Below, piece by piece: positions 1 through 8,251 of a stretch of DNA of 64,000 nt. Source of the stretch: an uncultured Ruminococcus sp. (GTDB lineage Bacteria > Bacillota > Clostridia > Oscillospirales > Ruminococcaceae); the NCBI GenBank assembly GCA_947566125.1, contig CANOIR010000005.1, forward strand, positions 1 through 64,000. Direction: 5' to 3'. The notes beneath the pieces were generated by a model. The model did not search any database. It saw nothing but the letters and a program-made list of their open reading frames with translations, and was not told the DNA's origin. A program made the position numbers and the translations under genes. Every line of letters begins with the position of its first letter. Position 1 is the first letter of the stretch.

Positions 1-871
1 ATACCCTTCTTGCGTCAAAGAAGCCCTCTGCTCCAACTATATCGTTTATATCCAAATATGAACATCCGTTTATAGTTACATACATTTGCCTCCAGCCTTT
101 TGACATAAGAGAAAATTTAAGTTTCATAGATTTTACAGGGTCATCAAGATATTGCCGGTCAAATGCAATTTGTTTATGTCTTACGATAAGCAAATCTTCT
201 GCATTATGATTTTCAAGATTGTATTTGTCATAATTACCGTCAATATCCTGCATATGAAAGTGGCTGATTATACCGTTTGTATTTATAGAATGTCCATAGT
301 TTATCATTTGATTTTGATTAAATATAATGGTTGCCGGATTATCATGCGGAAGAAGAGTTATTCTGTTCGGACCTTTTATATAGGGATAAGTTTGATATAG
401 CTTATATCCTAAATTTACTACGCTGTCCCACATTGAACGGTGTTCATTGACATATATGTAATTGCATGAAGAGCTGTCCTTATCCCATTGAATGGGATAA
501 GGAAAATCATAATAAGACGACATCAGTTTATCAAGTGACATATTTGAATGAAGACCGGGTATCATTTGGTTGTTTAATAGAAGTGATGTATAGCCACGGG
601 AGCGTATAGTTATTACAGAAACGCCGTTTTCTATTTTGTAATCAGAACTGTCTATTAAACCTATGTGAATAATGGAGCGGTTTACGGAAAGCTGTATTCT
701 GTAAAATACTGACTTTAAGTCAATAGCATTTTCCTCGTCTATTACTGTAACCGAAAGCTCTGTATACGGTGTATATTTATCCTTTTTAAATACAAATTGC
801 TTTATGGTGCTAAGATTATAGAAATCACTTCCTGTTGTCTGTAATGTAATAGAAATATTGTTATTCTCCAG
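1..871 (-). CDS. Phage baseplate-hub-like tail protein, partial (3' end outside window)
   Basis: The frame stays open from about position 871 to the window edge, giving at least 290 residues. No ATG, GTG or TTG lies near the expected start. After an in-frame stop the first candidate is a CTG at 871-869, preceded six bases upstream by a good ribosome binding site (GAGGTGA), so I place the start there. The gene overlaps the end of the upstream gene by 11 bp, as is normal in this cluster. The protein is beta-rich with aromatic blocks (DKLMSSYYDF, SMWDSVVNLGYKLYQ) that recall gp27/late-control-D-type hub proteins of contractile or Mu-like tails. That resemblance is recalled from general pattern, not aligned. 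What is certain is a long real coding frame in the prophage cluster; the hub function is inference. Confidence 0.55.
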   Translation of the reverse strand, partial: MENNNISITLQTTGSDFYNLSTIKQFVFKKDKYTPYTELSVTVIDEENAIDLKSVFYRIQLSVNRSIIHIGLIDSSDYKIENGVSVITIRSRGYTSLLLNNQMIPGLHSNMSLDKLMSSYYDFPYPIQWDKDSSSCNYIYVNEHRSMWDSVVNLGYKLYQTYPYIKGPNRITLLPHDNPATIIFNQNQMINYGHSINTNGIISHFHMQDIDGNYDKYNLENHNAEDLLIVRHKQIAFDRQYLDDPVKSMKLKFSLMSKGWRQMYVTINGCSYLDINDIVGAEGFFDARRV

Positions 872-1319
872 TGATACTCACCTCTTGTTCTGAATTTGAT
901 AATGAATTTGAATCTGATAAATCAGGTGCAGTTTCTGATAAAAGCTCAATGCTTATATTTATATAAGGTTCACTGCCCTGTTCTTTAGCTGTATATTTAA
1001 TCAGTCTGCACTCTGAAAAGTGCATCTGCTGTAAATTAAAAGTAAAAGAAGTATTATTGCTGATATACTCTTCAAGTTTTAAAATGAGAGCAGATGGGTC
1101 TTTATCTTTTACCCATATACCTTCAAGTGAAATCCGTCTGTATCTCAGCGAACAGTTTGTTATGAGATTTTTGCCATTCACCGAGCTTTGCTCAGCAAAT
1201 ATACGCTGCCCCAAAATTTGCCAGCTGTTTATGTAGAATATTATCTCATCCAGTTCTAATTTAATATCTGATGCAGAAGGCATAAAAAAGCTCCCTTCCG
1301 ATATGTTTGATATATTCAT
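861..1319 (-). CDS. Prophage structural protein of unknown function (152 aa)
   Basis: The ATG start at 1319 overlaps the stop of the upstream gene (ATGA-type overlap) and has a strong AAGGAGGAAAT ribosome binding site. The protein has no signal peptide or membrane segment. It reads as a mixed alpha/beta domain (residues about 15-125) followed by a Ser/Asn/Glu-rich tail that is probably disordered. I do not recognise the family. Its place between the head-completion genes and the hub-like gene suggests a tail or baseplate part. It is translationally coupled on both sides. Confidence 0.6.
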   Translation of the reverse strand: MNISNISEGSFFMPSASDIKLELDEIIFYINSWQILGQRIFAEQSSVNGKNLITNCSLRYRRISLEGIWVKDKDPSALILKLEEYISNNTSFTFNLQQMHFSECRLIKYTAKEQGSEPYINISIELLSETAPDLSDSNSLSNSEQEVSITGE

Positions 1320-1723
1320 ATTTCCTCCTTCTGCGAAACTGTATAGACTCCTTTTATGTTAAATTTTATTTCAAGTGTGTGTATACCTTCTGATGTTTTA
1401 TCAATGCTGTTGTTTTCAGTAAAACCTGCTATAGAAAACTTCATATCAGCCATAATCGGCAAAACATATGTGCAGGCAATACGTCTTAATTCTGAAACAC
1501 CGTATTTAAAGGGAACAATTATTTTAAATGAAACTACAGCAGTCAAAGGGTATATCATTTTGTTTTTTTCTGCTTGTACCATATCTGTATTTATGCTGCA
1601 TAGATCTATAATAATAAATCTTTTGCAAGTTGGTTTTGGAAGACAGCTGTGTGCCATTCTTATTTCATATGGACAAACTTCTTTTAATGCTGATTCTATT
1701 TTTGAAAGTATAGTATTTGTCAA
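1316..1723 (-). CDS. Prophage protein, possible tail-completion/terminator protein (135 aa)
   Basis: The start is TTG at 1723, with AAGGCGGTG eight bases upstream. It lies two bases after the stop of the previous gene, so the pair is probably translationally coupled. The length and the position after a connector-like gene fit a head-tail joining or tail-terminator protein. The N-terminus (an amphipathic helix ending in a Cys-Pro-Tyr turn, then beta strands) is compatible with that. No diagnostic motif is visible and the name is positional inference only. Confidence 0.5.
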   Translation of the reverse strand: MTNTILSKIESALKEVCPYEIRMAHSCLPKPTCKRFIIIDLCSINTDMVQAEKNKMIYPLTAVVSFKIIVPFKYGVSELRRIACTYVLPIMADMKFSIAGFTENNSIDKTSEGIHTLEIKFNIKGVYTVSQKEEI

Positions 1724-1725
1724 GT

Positions 1726-2091
1726 TTAAGCACCGCCTTTTGTGCTTATCATAATGAATTTATCATCAATAAGATATTTACTGCAAAGACTCAAATAATA
1801 GTCTGCAAAATAAGCAGCAGATTTTCTAATATTATCTGTATCTTTATTGAGAATAACACTTCCCTCTTCACTGCATACAGCAGTATCACCAGCACAGTTT
1901 GCATTTGTATACATAAGAACAGCAAGAGCTGCTGCGTATAAAATTACGCAATCCGGAGGTTCTTCTTTGAATTCCGGACGAATTTTATTTTCCGTTTCAC
2001 TTATACTGGATTTTATATAAGTGATATATGGCGTAGCGTCTTTTTTCTGGAAAAGTTTAAGAAAAGCTGCTTTTACTTTTTCAAAGTTCAT
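1726..2091 (-). CDS. Prophage head-tail connector-like protein (121 aa)
   Basis: A short, mainly alpha-helical protein with a basic amphipathic N-terminal helix (KVKAAFLKLFQKK). An alanine-rich helix in the middle (CVILYAAALAVLMYTNANCA) could be a buried helix rather than a membrane span. Length and position directly after capsid and protease genes are those of gp6-like adaptor/connector proteins in HK97-type phages. ATG start at 2091. It sits in the continuous minus-strand structural operon. Function is inferred from position and size. Confidence 0.45.
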   Translation of the reverse strand: MNFEKVKAAFLKLFQKKDATPYITYIKSSISETENKIRPEFKEEPPDCVILYAAALAVLMYTNANCAGDTAVCSEEGSVILNKDTDNIRKSAAYFADYYLSLCSKYLIDDKFIMISTKGGA

Positions 2092-2106
2092 AAAGTGTCC
2101 GCCTCC

Positions 2107-2982
2107 TTATCTTGTAAAGAAAGACGAGATGTTCTCTTCTCCTTCATTCCTCTTATTTTTCTGAATGAAGAGAAGCTGAGAAACAGGTTCATTTTTCTGC
2201 ATAGACAGCAGTTCGTCTTTAAAATCGAGAAGTTCTCTAAGATCCATTTTAGAGGCTATTCTGGAAAAAGCTTTTCCTATAATGCCGCCATTTGCAAACT
2301 GCATCTGCATTACCTCACGTCTTGTTCTTTCTTCAACTTCAGAAAGTATATTCTTATAAAATTCAATCTGTTTGCTGATTTCCAAAGATTTATTGTCAAG
2401 GTTATCTTCATTGTAATGCTTAGTTACGCCTGCATTTCTTTGAGCCGGAACAGCAACAAAGCTCCATTCATATGCATCTGTTATCTGCGACAATATCGTA
2501 TGACATATTTTTCCATTGTACTCTTCACCGTTTATATGAGTGCATGGAGAAATTCTTGTGTCTTTTCCGCAAATGCTGCAAATCTTGGAGCCTGCACTGA
2601 CTGATACACTCACTTCTTTTTTTATGCCTGCATCAATTTCACGTATAAGATCACTGTTTCCATCTGTTTTGACCATATATGCATAAGCAAAAAGCGATGT
2701 ATATGCTTCTCCAGCTTCTGTAATATTTCCTTCTTCAGTTATAATTTCAGTCTGAAATATTCTTGCACTTTGCTTTTCGCCCGATGGATTGTGGTCAAAA
2801 ATGCCTGTCTTTCCAATGAATAATTCTTTCATTTCTTCCAGTGCGTCAAGAGAAAATCTCTCACCATCACGGTCAATTTCATTGTCACACAGCCTTACTC
2901 TAAATATGTACACCTCATCCGCCGTAAGTTCACGGCGGGTAAAGGTGTTTAGCTGTGTGAGCATTTCAGGGGTAATATCCAT
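2107..2982 (-). CDS. Phage prohead (capsid maturation) protease
   Basis: A 291-aa protein that would cleave capsid/scaffold during head assembly. The N-terminal third carries the usual layout of the prohead protease family: a DRDGERF strand, then GIFDHNP with the candidate catalytic histidine. Further on, EWSFVAVPAQRNAGV corresponds to the family motif E-x-S-x-V-x-x-P-A that holds the nucleophilic serine. Between them a four-ligand cluster (CSICGKDTRISPCTH) looks like a small zinc site. The C-terminal 100 residues are charged and helical, as expected of a built-in scaffold. Start ATG 2982 follows a strong AAGGAGGAG site. The gene lies downstream of the capsid gene; the usual phage order is protease before capsid. 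Confidence 0.75.
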   Translation of the reverse strand: MDITPEMLTQLNTFTRRELTADEVYIFRVRLCDNEIDRDGERFSLDALEEMKELFIGKTGIFDHNPSGEKQSARIFQTEIITEEGNITEAGEAYTSLFAYAYMVKTDGNSDLIREIDAGIKKEVSVSVSAGSKICSICGKDTRISPCTHINGEEYNGKICHTILSQITDAYEWSFVAVPAQRNAGVTKHYNEDNLDNKSLEISKQIEFYKNILSEVEERTRREVMQMQFANGGIIGKAFSRIASKMDLRELLDFKDELLSMQKNEPVSQLLFIQKNKRNEGEENISSFFTR

Positions 2983-2999
2983 AAAATGCTCCTCCTTTT

Positions 3000-3968
3000 T
3001 TAAGCCTTGGTCAAAATATGTACAGCATCTGTCATAATAGTACGGAATCCTGTCTGAATTGAAATAGTAATAGTAGAGAGCTGATTGTCTATGATCTTGT
3101 CTGTTTCCATTATCAGATCAGTGCCGGTCACCATTTCCAGAGCAAAATCCTTGTCGATGCCGATAATAGTCTTATCATCAAGCTGGGCTGTTTTCAAAAT
3201 TATTGCACCAAATGGAAGCATAGCTTCACCCGGATTTTCAGAAGAGCTTTCAAGCATCTGATCCATAGTAAGAATATTAGCAAGTACAGCCGGAGATGCA
3301 AGGACTGTATTAAGATTAAAGTCCTTAAATTTGCCGCAAAGATTAGCCAAGTCGCTGTATGTAAAATTAGAGCCGGATGCGGAAGTAGATGAACCGGAAT
3401 TTGTTTTCAATACATTTACAGCAGCCTTTACAATGGCATTGCCAAGCTTTACGCCAACGCTTCTAAGCATAACAGCAAGAACATCAAGTCGCTGTTTTCG
3501 TATAGCTTCATAAGAAATATGAATAGCACGTGCATATTTATTAAGTACAAGAGGTGATGCCTGTTCAGTTATTTCTGTAATAGGAAGAGCATTTTTCTGA
3601 GAAGTTGTAGTATCATATGAAGCATTGTCATTTATAGCACAGCCAAGATACTGAGATGAACTGCAAATAGTATGAACTGCTGATATATCTGACATAGCAG
3701 AACTGTCAATTCCCTGTTTGATTGCTCTGCGAATAAATTCCGGGAAAAGCACAGCACTTTCGGTTGATGTAAAGAACTTTTCTACACGGTCACATTCTGA
3801 ACCACTTATGCGTATATCAAAACGCTTCAGCTGACGTTCATATGCGTCAAGCTTAGCGAGTGGTGTATCTGCGTACTGATTTGATGGGTCAAGAGCTTCC
3901 AAAGCTTCAGTAAAGCTTTTATCTGACAGATGATAAAGACCCTTTTCAAGACGAACATTATTATACAT
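3000..3968 (-). CDS. Phage major capsid protein
   Basis: A 322-aa protein of the length and composition of a HK97-fold major capsid protein. It has a helical N-terminal segment (residues 1-100), a central SPLVLNKYARAIHISYEA strand region, and the long spine helix around residues 150-185. The C-terminal half contains an ASPAVLANILTMDQM-type segment and closing beta strands. It has an excellent ribosome binding site (AAAAAGGAG, seven bases from ATG 3968). It lies between portal and protease in the minus-strand operon. The call rests on length, fold-like pattern and neighbours. Confidence 0.7.
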   Translation of the reverse strand: MYNNVRLEKGLYHLSDKSFTEALEALDPSNQYADTPLAKLDAYERQLKRFDIRISGSECDRVEKFFTSTESAVLFPEFIRRAIKQGIDSSAMSDISAVHTICSSSQYLGCAINDNASYDTTTSQKNALPITEITEQASPLVLNKYARAIHISYEAIRKQRLDVLAVMLRSVGVKLGNAIVKAAVNVLKTNSGSSTSASGSNFTYSDLANLCGKFKDFNLNTVLASPAVLANILTMDQMLESSSENPGEAMLPFGAIILKTAQLDDKTIIGIDKDFALEMVTGTDLIMETDKIIDNQLSTITISIQTGFRTIMTDAVHILTKA

Positions 3969-4024
3969 AAAAAAATCTCCTTTTTAATATTTAAATATTT
4001 TGATATAATTAAACGTTTTTATTT

Positions 4025-5206
4025 TTAGTTTTGATCATTATCTGATGATCCTTCTTCAATTCTATTTTCGATTTCCAAAGCTTGAGCATTTTTCAGTCTT
4101 GCATCAGCAAGTTCTGTTTCATCCTGCAAGCTTATATTGCTCCACAGAACCTCTACTTCAGCATCAGAACCTTGGAGTCCAAGGAATACTTTGCCTATTT
4201 TTGTAAGTACAGGTGTAAGCAGCCGTCTGTAATATTCAAGCTCGGATGTAAGAATATCTGCCTGCTGGCTGCTCATTCTTTCTGTACTGCTCCAGTTGAG
4301 TCCCAGCAGAAATGGAGGAATAGACAGCTTTGCAATGATTTGTTCAAGCAGCTGTCTTACAGGAACTTCTGTAGACATAAGTTGATTTTCTGCACCGATT
4401 ACTTTTATTTCAACATCTCCTGCACAGATAAAATCTCTCACTTCACCATTTGACGCAGCAGCCATGCCGTCACTCCATTCCCTTGCAATAGCAGCAGCAC
4501 GTTCACCGGCATATGCACGGTCGGAAGGGTCATTTCCGGGTTTATATATTACAGCGTAGCGGACATTTCCGGAACGCTCATAATTTTGTCCAATGCATTC
4601 ATAAATTCTCAGCAGTATATCTGATAATGACGGTAAACCACGAAGAAGAGATGTTCCATATATTTCTCCGGCAGCAGGTGATAGTGCTGTAAATAGTATT
4701 CTTTCAGGATGTGGCAGAGGTATTAGTTCATCGCTGTTTTCATTTTTAGGATAGAAAAATTGACAGCTGCCCGGAACTTTACCTGCACGTACTATGATTT
4801 CTGAAGGTTCAGCACAAATGAGAGCTGAAAGGCTTTTTGTTTTAGGGTCAATGCACATTTCGCCAAGACCGTTTCCATATGTTATCATACTGTCGAGATA
4901 CACATCAGCAAATGATTGAAGTGAACTCATTGTATGACCTACCGGAATATTTTTAGCAAAATAATCAAGGCGTTTTTGAAATGTTTTATCACTGCATTTA
5001 AGTTCAAAGCTTCCTGTAAGACGAACTATCTTTTGAATGGCAGCGTCCAGTATAGGCACGGCTTGTCTAAGGCTTCTATATAGTCTTATTTCATAGCTGT
5101 TGTCATTGCAGTTAAAATCATGACTTTTGCATTGTCTTGGAGCAGAATATAAGAGTTGTTGATTTTTTTGTTTTTCAGGCGGATTTCTTTTGCGAAATAA
5201 ACTCAT
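4025..5206 (-). CDS. Phage portal protein
   Basis: A 393-aa portal protein, the dodecameric ring through which DNA enters the head. Family-like features are the N-terminal VPILDAAIQKIVRL helix, the LDSMITYGNGLGEM stretch, GTSLLRGLPSLSDILLRIYECI, and the C-terminal IPPFLLGLNWSSTERMSSQQADIL clip/stem region before a helical, acidic tail. It follows terL by about 25 bp and precedes the capsid gene, the standard packaging-module order. Length is normal for portals of siphophages and PBSX-like elements. Confidence 0.85.
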   Translation of the reverse strand: MSLFRKRNPPEKQKNQQLLYSAPRQCKSHDFNCNDNSYEIRLYRSLRQAVPILDAAIQKIVRLTGSFELKCSDKTFQKRLDYFAKNIPVGHTMSSLQSFADVYLDSMITYGNGLGEMCIDPKTKSLSALICAEPSEIIVRAGKVPGSCQFFYPKNENSDELIPLPHPERILFTALSPAAGEIYGTSLLRGLPSLSDILLRIYECIGQNYERSGNVRYAVIYKPGNDPSDRAYAGERAAAIAREWSDGMAAASNGEVRDFICAGDVEIKVIGAENQLMSTEVPVRQLLEQIIAKLSIPPFLLGLNWSSTERMSSQQADILTSELEYYRRLLTPVLTKIGKVFLGLQGSDAEVEVLWSNISLQDETELADARLKNAQALEIENRIEEGSSDNDQN

Positions 5207-5230
5207 TTTATAATATGTGTCCTTTCTTTT

Positions 5231-6484
5231 TTATTTTCTTCTTGCACTATAAGCAAAGAAGCCGCTCATTTTATCACCTGCAATTTTTGCCATTACGAAA
5301 TATCGCATATCGTCCATTGCATGGTCATTTTCTTTTTTAGGAGCGTCACTGTATGAACCTTCGTCCCAACAGTAGAGAGAAAATTCTCTGATAATATCAT
5401 GACATGATGGAGAGATCATAATTTTCCCAGAAGTAATAGCCTCACTTGTCCGCTGTATTCCCACAAGAACACGATTGTCAGCCCTTAGAACTTTAAACCT
5501 TCCGTGTCTTTCGATACAAGCTATCATACTTGCAGCAGATGGGTCTATTATAATGGTTTTAATGGGAAATTCACCTGCCAAGTTGCAAAGTTCCCTGTAA
5601 TGCTCTTCATCAGTACGTGAAAGGCCTTCTTTTCTGGCGTCATAATAATATTCTTTTAGTCTGTACCATACATCGCCGCATTTACCCCACAAACCAAAGG
5701 AGGAGGGATTAACAGTGCCATAGTCGCAAGAAATGCAGTATTCAGTACAATCATCTACAGGCTCAGCAATATGCTTGTTTCTTTTGAACATTGGATAAAC
5801 AAGGCCGTCTGTTCTTGTCCATTTTCCAAGAACGAATCTTTCATAGAACACACCTGAATAAAGACGTTCATATCTTTTGCGAATATCATCAGTTAGTGAA
5901 GGATTGTCATTCATTGTAAAGTGAAGATAGAGGGCATTTTTTTCATCTTTTTTGCATATCCATTCACGATAAAACCAGTGAGCAGGATTTTCAGGGTTAC
6001 AGTTAAACCAGAGTTTAGAACCTGTAACAGAACATCTTGCTATAGCCTGTTCTACAAATGAACGTGGCATAAGTGCGACTTCATCAAGCAAAACGCCGGA
6101 CAGTGTCATACCCTGTATCAAAGAAGCACTGCCTTCGTCTTTTCCGCCAAAGAAATAGAATCTATTACAGCCAATTCCATCTAATGAAATATCGACATAA
6201 TTAGCACTTGGCTTTTCAATACAGTTAAATCCAAGACTTTTGACAGTACGTATAAGCGGTACAACAACATTTCTTTTAAGAGAAGTAATAGTTTTTCCGC
6301 ATATTGCAAAATCGGCTCCATCAAAGCTTGCAGCAGCCCAAAGCACGAAACCAAGCGACATACAAAGTGTTTTTCCGCTTCGTACAGCGCCATCGCATAT
6401 TATAGCGTCAAAATATTTTGTTTCCGGTTCAGCCCACCATTTTAGAGCGGTTTTCTGCTTTTTTGAAAATGGTTTAAATATCAT
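5231..6484 (-). CDS. terL: Phage terminase large subunit (PBSX/Terminase_6 type)
   Basis: The DNA-packaging motor: an N-terminal ATPase and C-terminal headful/cos nuclease. From the chosen start the protein is 417 aa. Walker A is GAVRSGKT (residues 32-39), Walker B is LLDE (131-134), the coupling motif region is WFNCNPENP, and the first nuclease acid lies in CISCDYGTVNP (Asp near 253) with a second in TIIIDPSAASM. All catalytic motifs are intact. Upstream in-frame ATGs at 6511, 6496 and 6493 exist. I prefer 6484 because the AGGAG site lies 12 bases upstream and the resulting 11-bp overlap matches the other junctions in this cluster. Confidence 0.9.
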   Translation of the reverse strand: MIFKPFSKKQKTALKWWAEPETKYFDAIICDGAVRSGKTLCMSLGFVLWAAASFDGADFAICGKTITSLKRNVVVPLIRTVKSLGFNCIEKPSANYVDISLDGIGCNRFYFFGGKDEGSASLIQGMTLSGVLLDEVALMPRSFVEQAIARCSVTGSKLWFNCNPENPAHWFYREWICKKDEKNALYLHFTMNDNPSLTDDIRKRYERLYSGVFYERFVLGKWTRTDGLVYPMFKRNKHIAEPVDDCTEYCISCDYGTVNPSSFGLWGKCGDVWYRLKEYYYDARKEGLSRTDEEHYRELCNLAGEFPIKTIIIDPSAASMIACIERHGRFKVLRADNRVLVGIQRTSEAITSGKIMISPSCHDIIREFSLYCWDEGSYSDAPKKENDHAMDDMRYFVMAKIAGDKMSGFFAYSARRK

Positions 6485-6875
6485 TTTTTTCATCATCTCC
6501 TGCAAGTGCATTCAGAAGACTTTTAGCAGCAGATCTTTGATCGGCACTTCCAGCATATTCCATCATTTTTTCAAGTGCTTTCTGCCTGTCGAAAAATTTT
6601 ACTTCAACGCCGCCGCCTTTTACACGTTTCAATTCAGAAACATTGAATAAGTCCAGCTTCATAAGCATATCTTCAGTAACAGGTTCTTCACTTAGAACCA
6701 GAAGAGCAGCATCTCTTGTATCTCCAAAAGCAAGTCTTTCAAGTCCTGACATAACTTGATTTCTTGTTTCGGAAGAAAAAATATTTCTCAATTGAGAAAT
6801 AAGCTGATTGTACTTTTTCTTTTTCAGTATTTCCATACCCCACTCAAGAGCGTTGCTTCTGCTACATCCTGCCAT
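6474..6875 (-). CDS. terS: Phage terminase small subunit; N-terminus extends upstream of first ATG
   Basis: The first in-frame ATG (6875) gives 133 aa, but it cuts the predicted DNA-binding domain. The same frame continues open upstream to about 7008. There it encodes NRNALKFCCCYAKLGNISEA directly before the annotated Met, which is the typical N-terminal helix-turn-helix of small terminases (compare F-x-x-x-Y-x-x-x-G-N-x-x-E-A-A). No ATG, GTG or TTG is available in frame. A strong GAAAGGAG at 6961-6968 abuts an out-of-frame ATG (6960) separated from the correct frame by a run of four Ts. Either a rare start codon is used or a one-base insertion has broken the start. Role: recognises phage DNA and recruits the large subunit. 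Confidence 0.65.
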   Translation of the reverse strand: MAGCSRSNALEWGMEILKKKKYNQLISQLRNIFSSETRNQVMSGLERLAFGDTRDAALLVLSEEPVTEDMLMKLDLFNVSELKRVKGGGVEVKFFDRQKALEKMMEYAGSADQRSAAKSLLNALAGDDEKNDI

Positions 6876-7216
6876 AACAGCGGCTTCTGATATATTTCCA
6901 AGTTTGGCATAGCAACAGCAAAATTTTAATGCGTTTCTGTTATCGTTGATCTGAAAACATCTCCTTTCGGCTTTAGAGTTTGTCCATATTTCTATATGGA
7001 AGTTCTGATTTTTATTGTTTTATTTGTTACCTCCTTTCAATAATAGTCCGGTGCATATTGAAACTTGAAGGTTTTTCTTCAAGTTTTGAAAAAATATTTT
7101 AGAAAATATTCGAATTTGTATATATGCACATATAAGCTGTAAAGTAAAGCGAATATTTTATGCTTTTTAACTGTGCTGAAAAATGTAAAAATATTGGATT
7201 AAAACCGTTGAAACTA
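6876..7216. other. Prophage/host boundary region without a complete gene
   Basis: This stretch holds the upstream open frame of the terminase small subunit (to about 7008). It has two strong ribosome binding sites on the minus strand (forward positions 6961-6968 and 7031-7038) that do not lead to normal in-frame start codons. The rest is AT-rich spacer. I see no integrase, repressor, tRNA or clear attachment-site duplication here. Confidence 0.5.
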
Positions 7217-7245
7217 TTGACAAATTAAATCTTATAAGTTATAAT
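7217..7245 (+). promoter_or_regulatory. Consensus sigma-A promoter
   Basis: TTGACA at 7217-7222 and TATAAT at 7240-7245 are separated by 17 bp, a perfect match to the vegetative consensus. It would start transcription about 45 bases before the gene at 7297. Confidence 0.8.
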
Positions 7246-7296
7246 TAAATTATTGTTAAGGATGTGTGATTATAAGATTATGAAAGGAGGATAATT

Positions 7297-7995
7297 GTGG
7301 AACGTAAAATCCATGAAAATATTTTAGATGTAAGAGTAGAAGTACATTGTGGCAAAATTTATTTTCGCCGGAGTGAAGATCATACAGTTAGAATAGTTGC
7401 AGCAAATATGATGGATAATAATATAAGGATACATTCTCATAAGAATAGACTTTCTGTAAAATGCATATTACAAACACCGACAGAGATTCAGATATATCTG
7501 CCGGAAGTGCTTAATAGTATCGAAGTTATATCCGATAGTGTTCAGCTTAATTTTAATGATATTGAGTTAAATTATGCAGACATTACTTCCGGCGGTGATA
7601 TTATTATGAAAAATATAATTATAAATAAGGGTTGTAATATTAGTGCAGAAAATTCATTATTAAATATAATTGGCTGTAATATAAGAAGCATGAATGCACA
7701 GTTGTTTAACAGCAATCTTGAGTTTAAACTTACGGTGCTTTATGGAAATAATGTAGTATACATAATAAATGGTAATGTTATAGGAACGCTGAAGGGAGCA
7801 TTAATAGATTATGTAATATCTGCCGGCAGTGGTGTAGATCCTGGTAATGTAATAGTGAATGATCATTTTTTATTAGAATTTCCAGAAAGAAAAAATGTGC
7901 AGAATTGTGCATGGCTGCTTTTAGCAGGTTATTTAAATAGTACGGCAAGAATAAAAATCGTAAAACCTAAAACAAGTATATCAGGCATATATTAA
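7297..7995 (+). CDS. Hypothetical beta-rich protein, DUF4097-like
   Basis: 232 aa starting at GTG 7297 behind a strong AAAGGAGG site. It has no signal peptide and no clear membrane segment; a hydrophobic stretch (CAWLLLAGYL, near 205-214) is short. The sequence is a run of short beta strands with repeating Ile/Asn/Gly turns (for example ISAENSLLNIIGCNI), which suggests a right-handed beta-helix or the DUF4097/adhesin-like fold. I do not recognise a specific family. It stands alone between prophage and heat-shock operon, with its own consensus promoter and its own structured terminator, so it is a monocistronic gene. Function unknown. Confidence 0.6.
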   Translation: MERKIHENILDVRVEVHCGKIYFRRSEDHTVRIVAANMMDNNIRIHSHKNRLSVKCILQTPTEIQIYLPEVLNSIEVISDSVQLNFNDIELNYADITSGGDIIMKNIIINKGCNISAENSLLNIIGCNIRSMNAQLFNSNLEFKLTVLYGNNVVYIINGNVIGTLKGALIDYVISAGSGVDPGNVIVNDHFLLEFPERKNVQNCAWLLLAGYLNSTARIKIVKPKTSISGIY

Positions 7996-8011
7996 TTGAA
8001 ATAATAATAGT

Positions 8012-8102
8012 AAAAATCCGCTTAAGGAAAAATGGATAATTACAAGGCGTATGTAAAAAGACATCTTGTAAGACATCACATTTACTTTAAAGCGGAATTT
8101 TT
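8012..8102 (+). terminator. Long structured terminator with nested hairpin
   Basis: An outer stem pairs 8012-8023 (AAAAATCCGCTT) with 8090-8102 (AAGCGGAATTTTT), one base bulged, ending in a T run. Inside, 8040-8046 (TTACAAG) pairs with 8065-8071 (CTTGTAA), enclosing a second 4-bp stem (8051-8054 with 8061-8064). This is more elaborate than a simple intrinsic terminator. Confidence 0.6.
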
Positions 8103-8218
8103 ATATGTTCATGTTAAATTAAAATATGTTGGAATATTATGTAATGGTTCAAATACAACATAAAATAATTTTGTGTATCGCGTGATGTTGTGCAAGATGC
8201 TGAAAATCAAAAAAGCGC

Positions 8219-8247
8219 TTGACAATTTGGTGCTGTTGTGATAAATT
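8219..8247 (+). promoter_or_regulatory. Promoter of the hrcA-grpE-dnaK-dnaJ operon
   Basis: TTGACA at 8219-8224 and TAAATT at 8242-8247 with a 17-bp spacer. The HrcA operator (CIRCE) lies immediately downstream, over the expected transcription start. Confidence 0.75.
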
Positions 8248-8251
8248 TATA

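Noticed and set aside
152-400. 82-aa plus-strand ORF near the left edge
   Set aside because: Lies opposite the long open minus-strand phage gene, has no ribosome binding site, and its composition looks like an antisense shadow.
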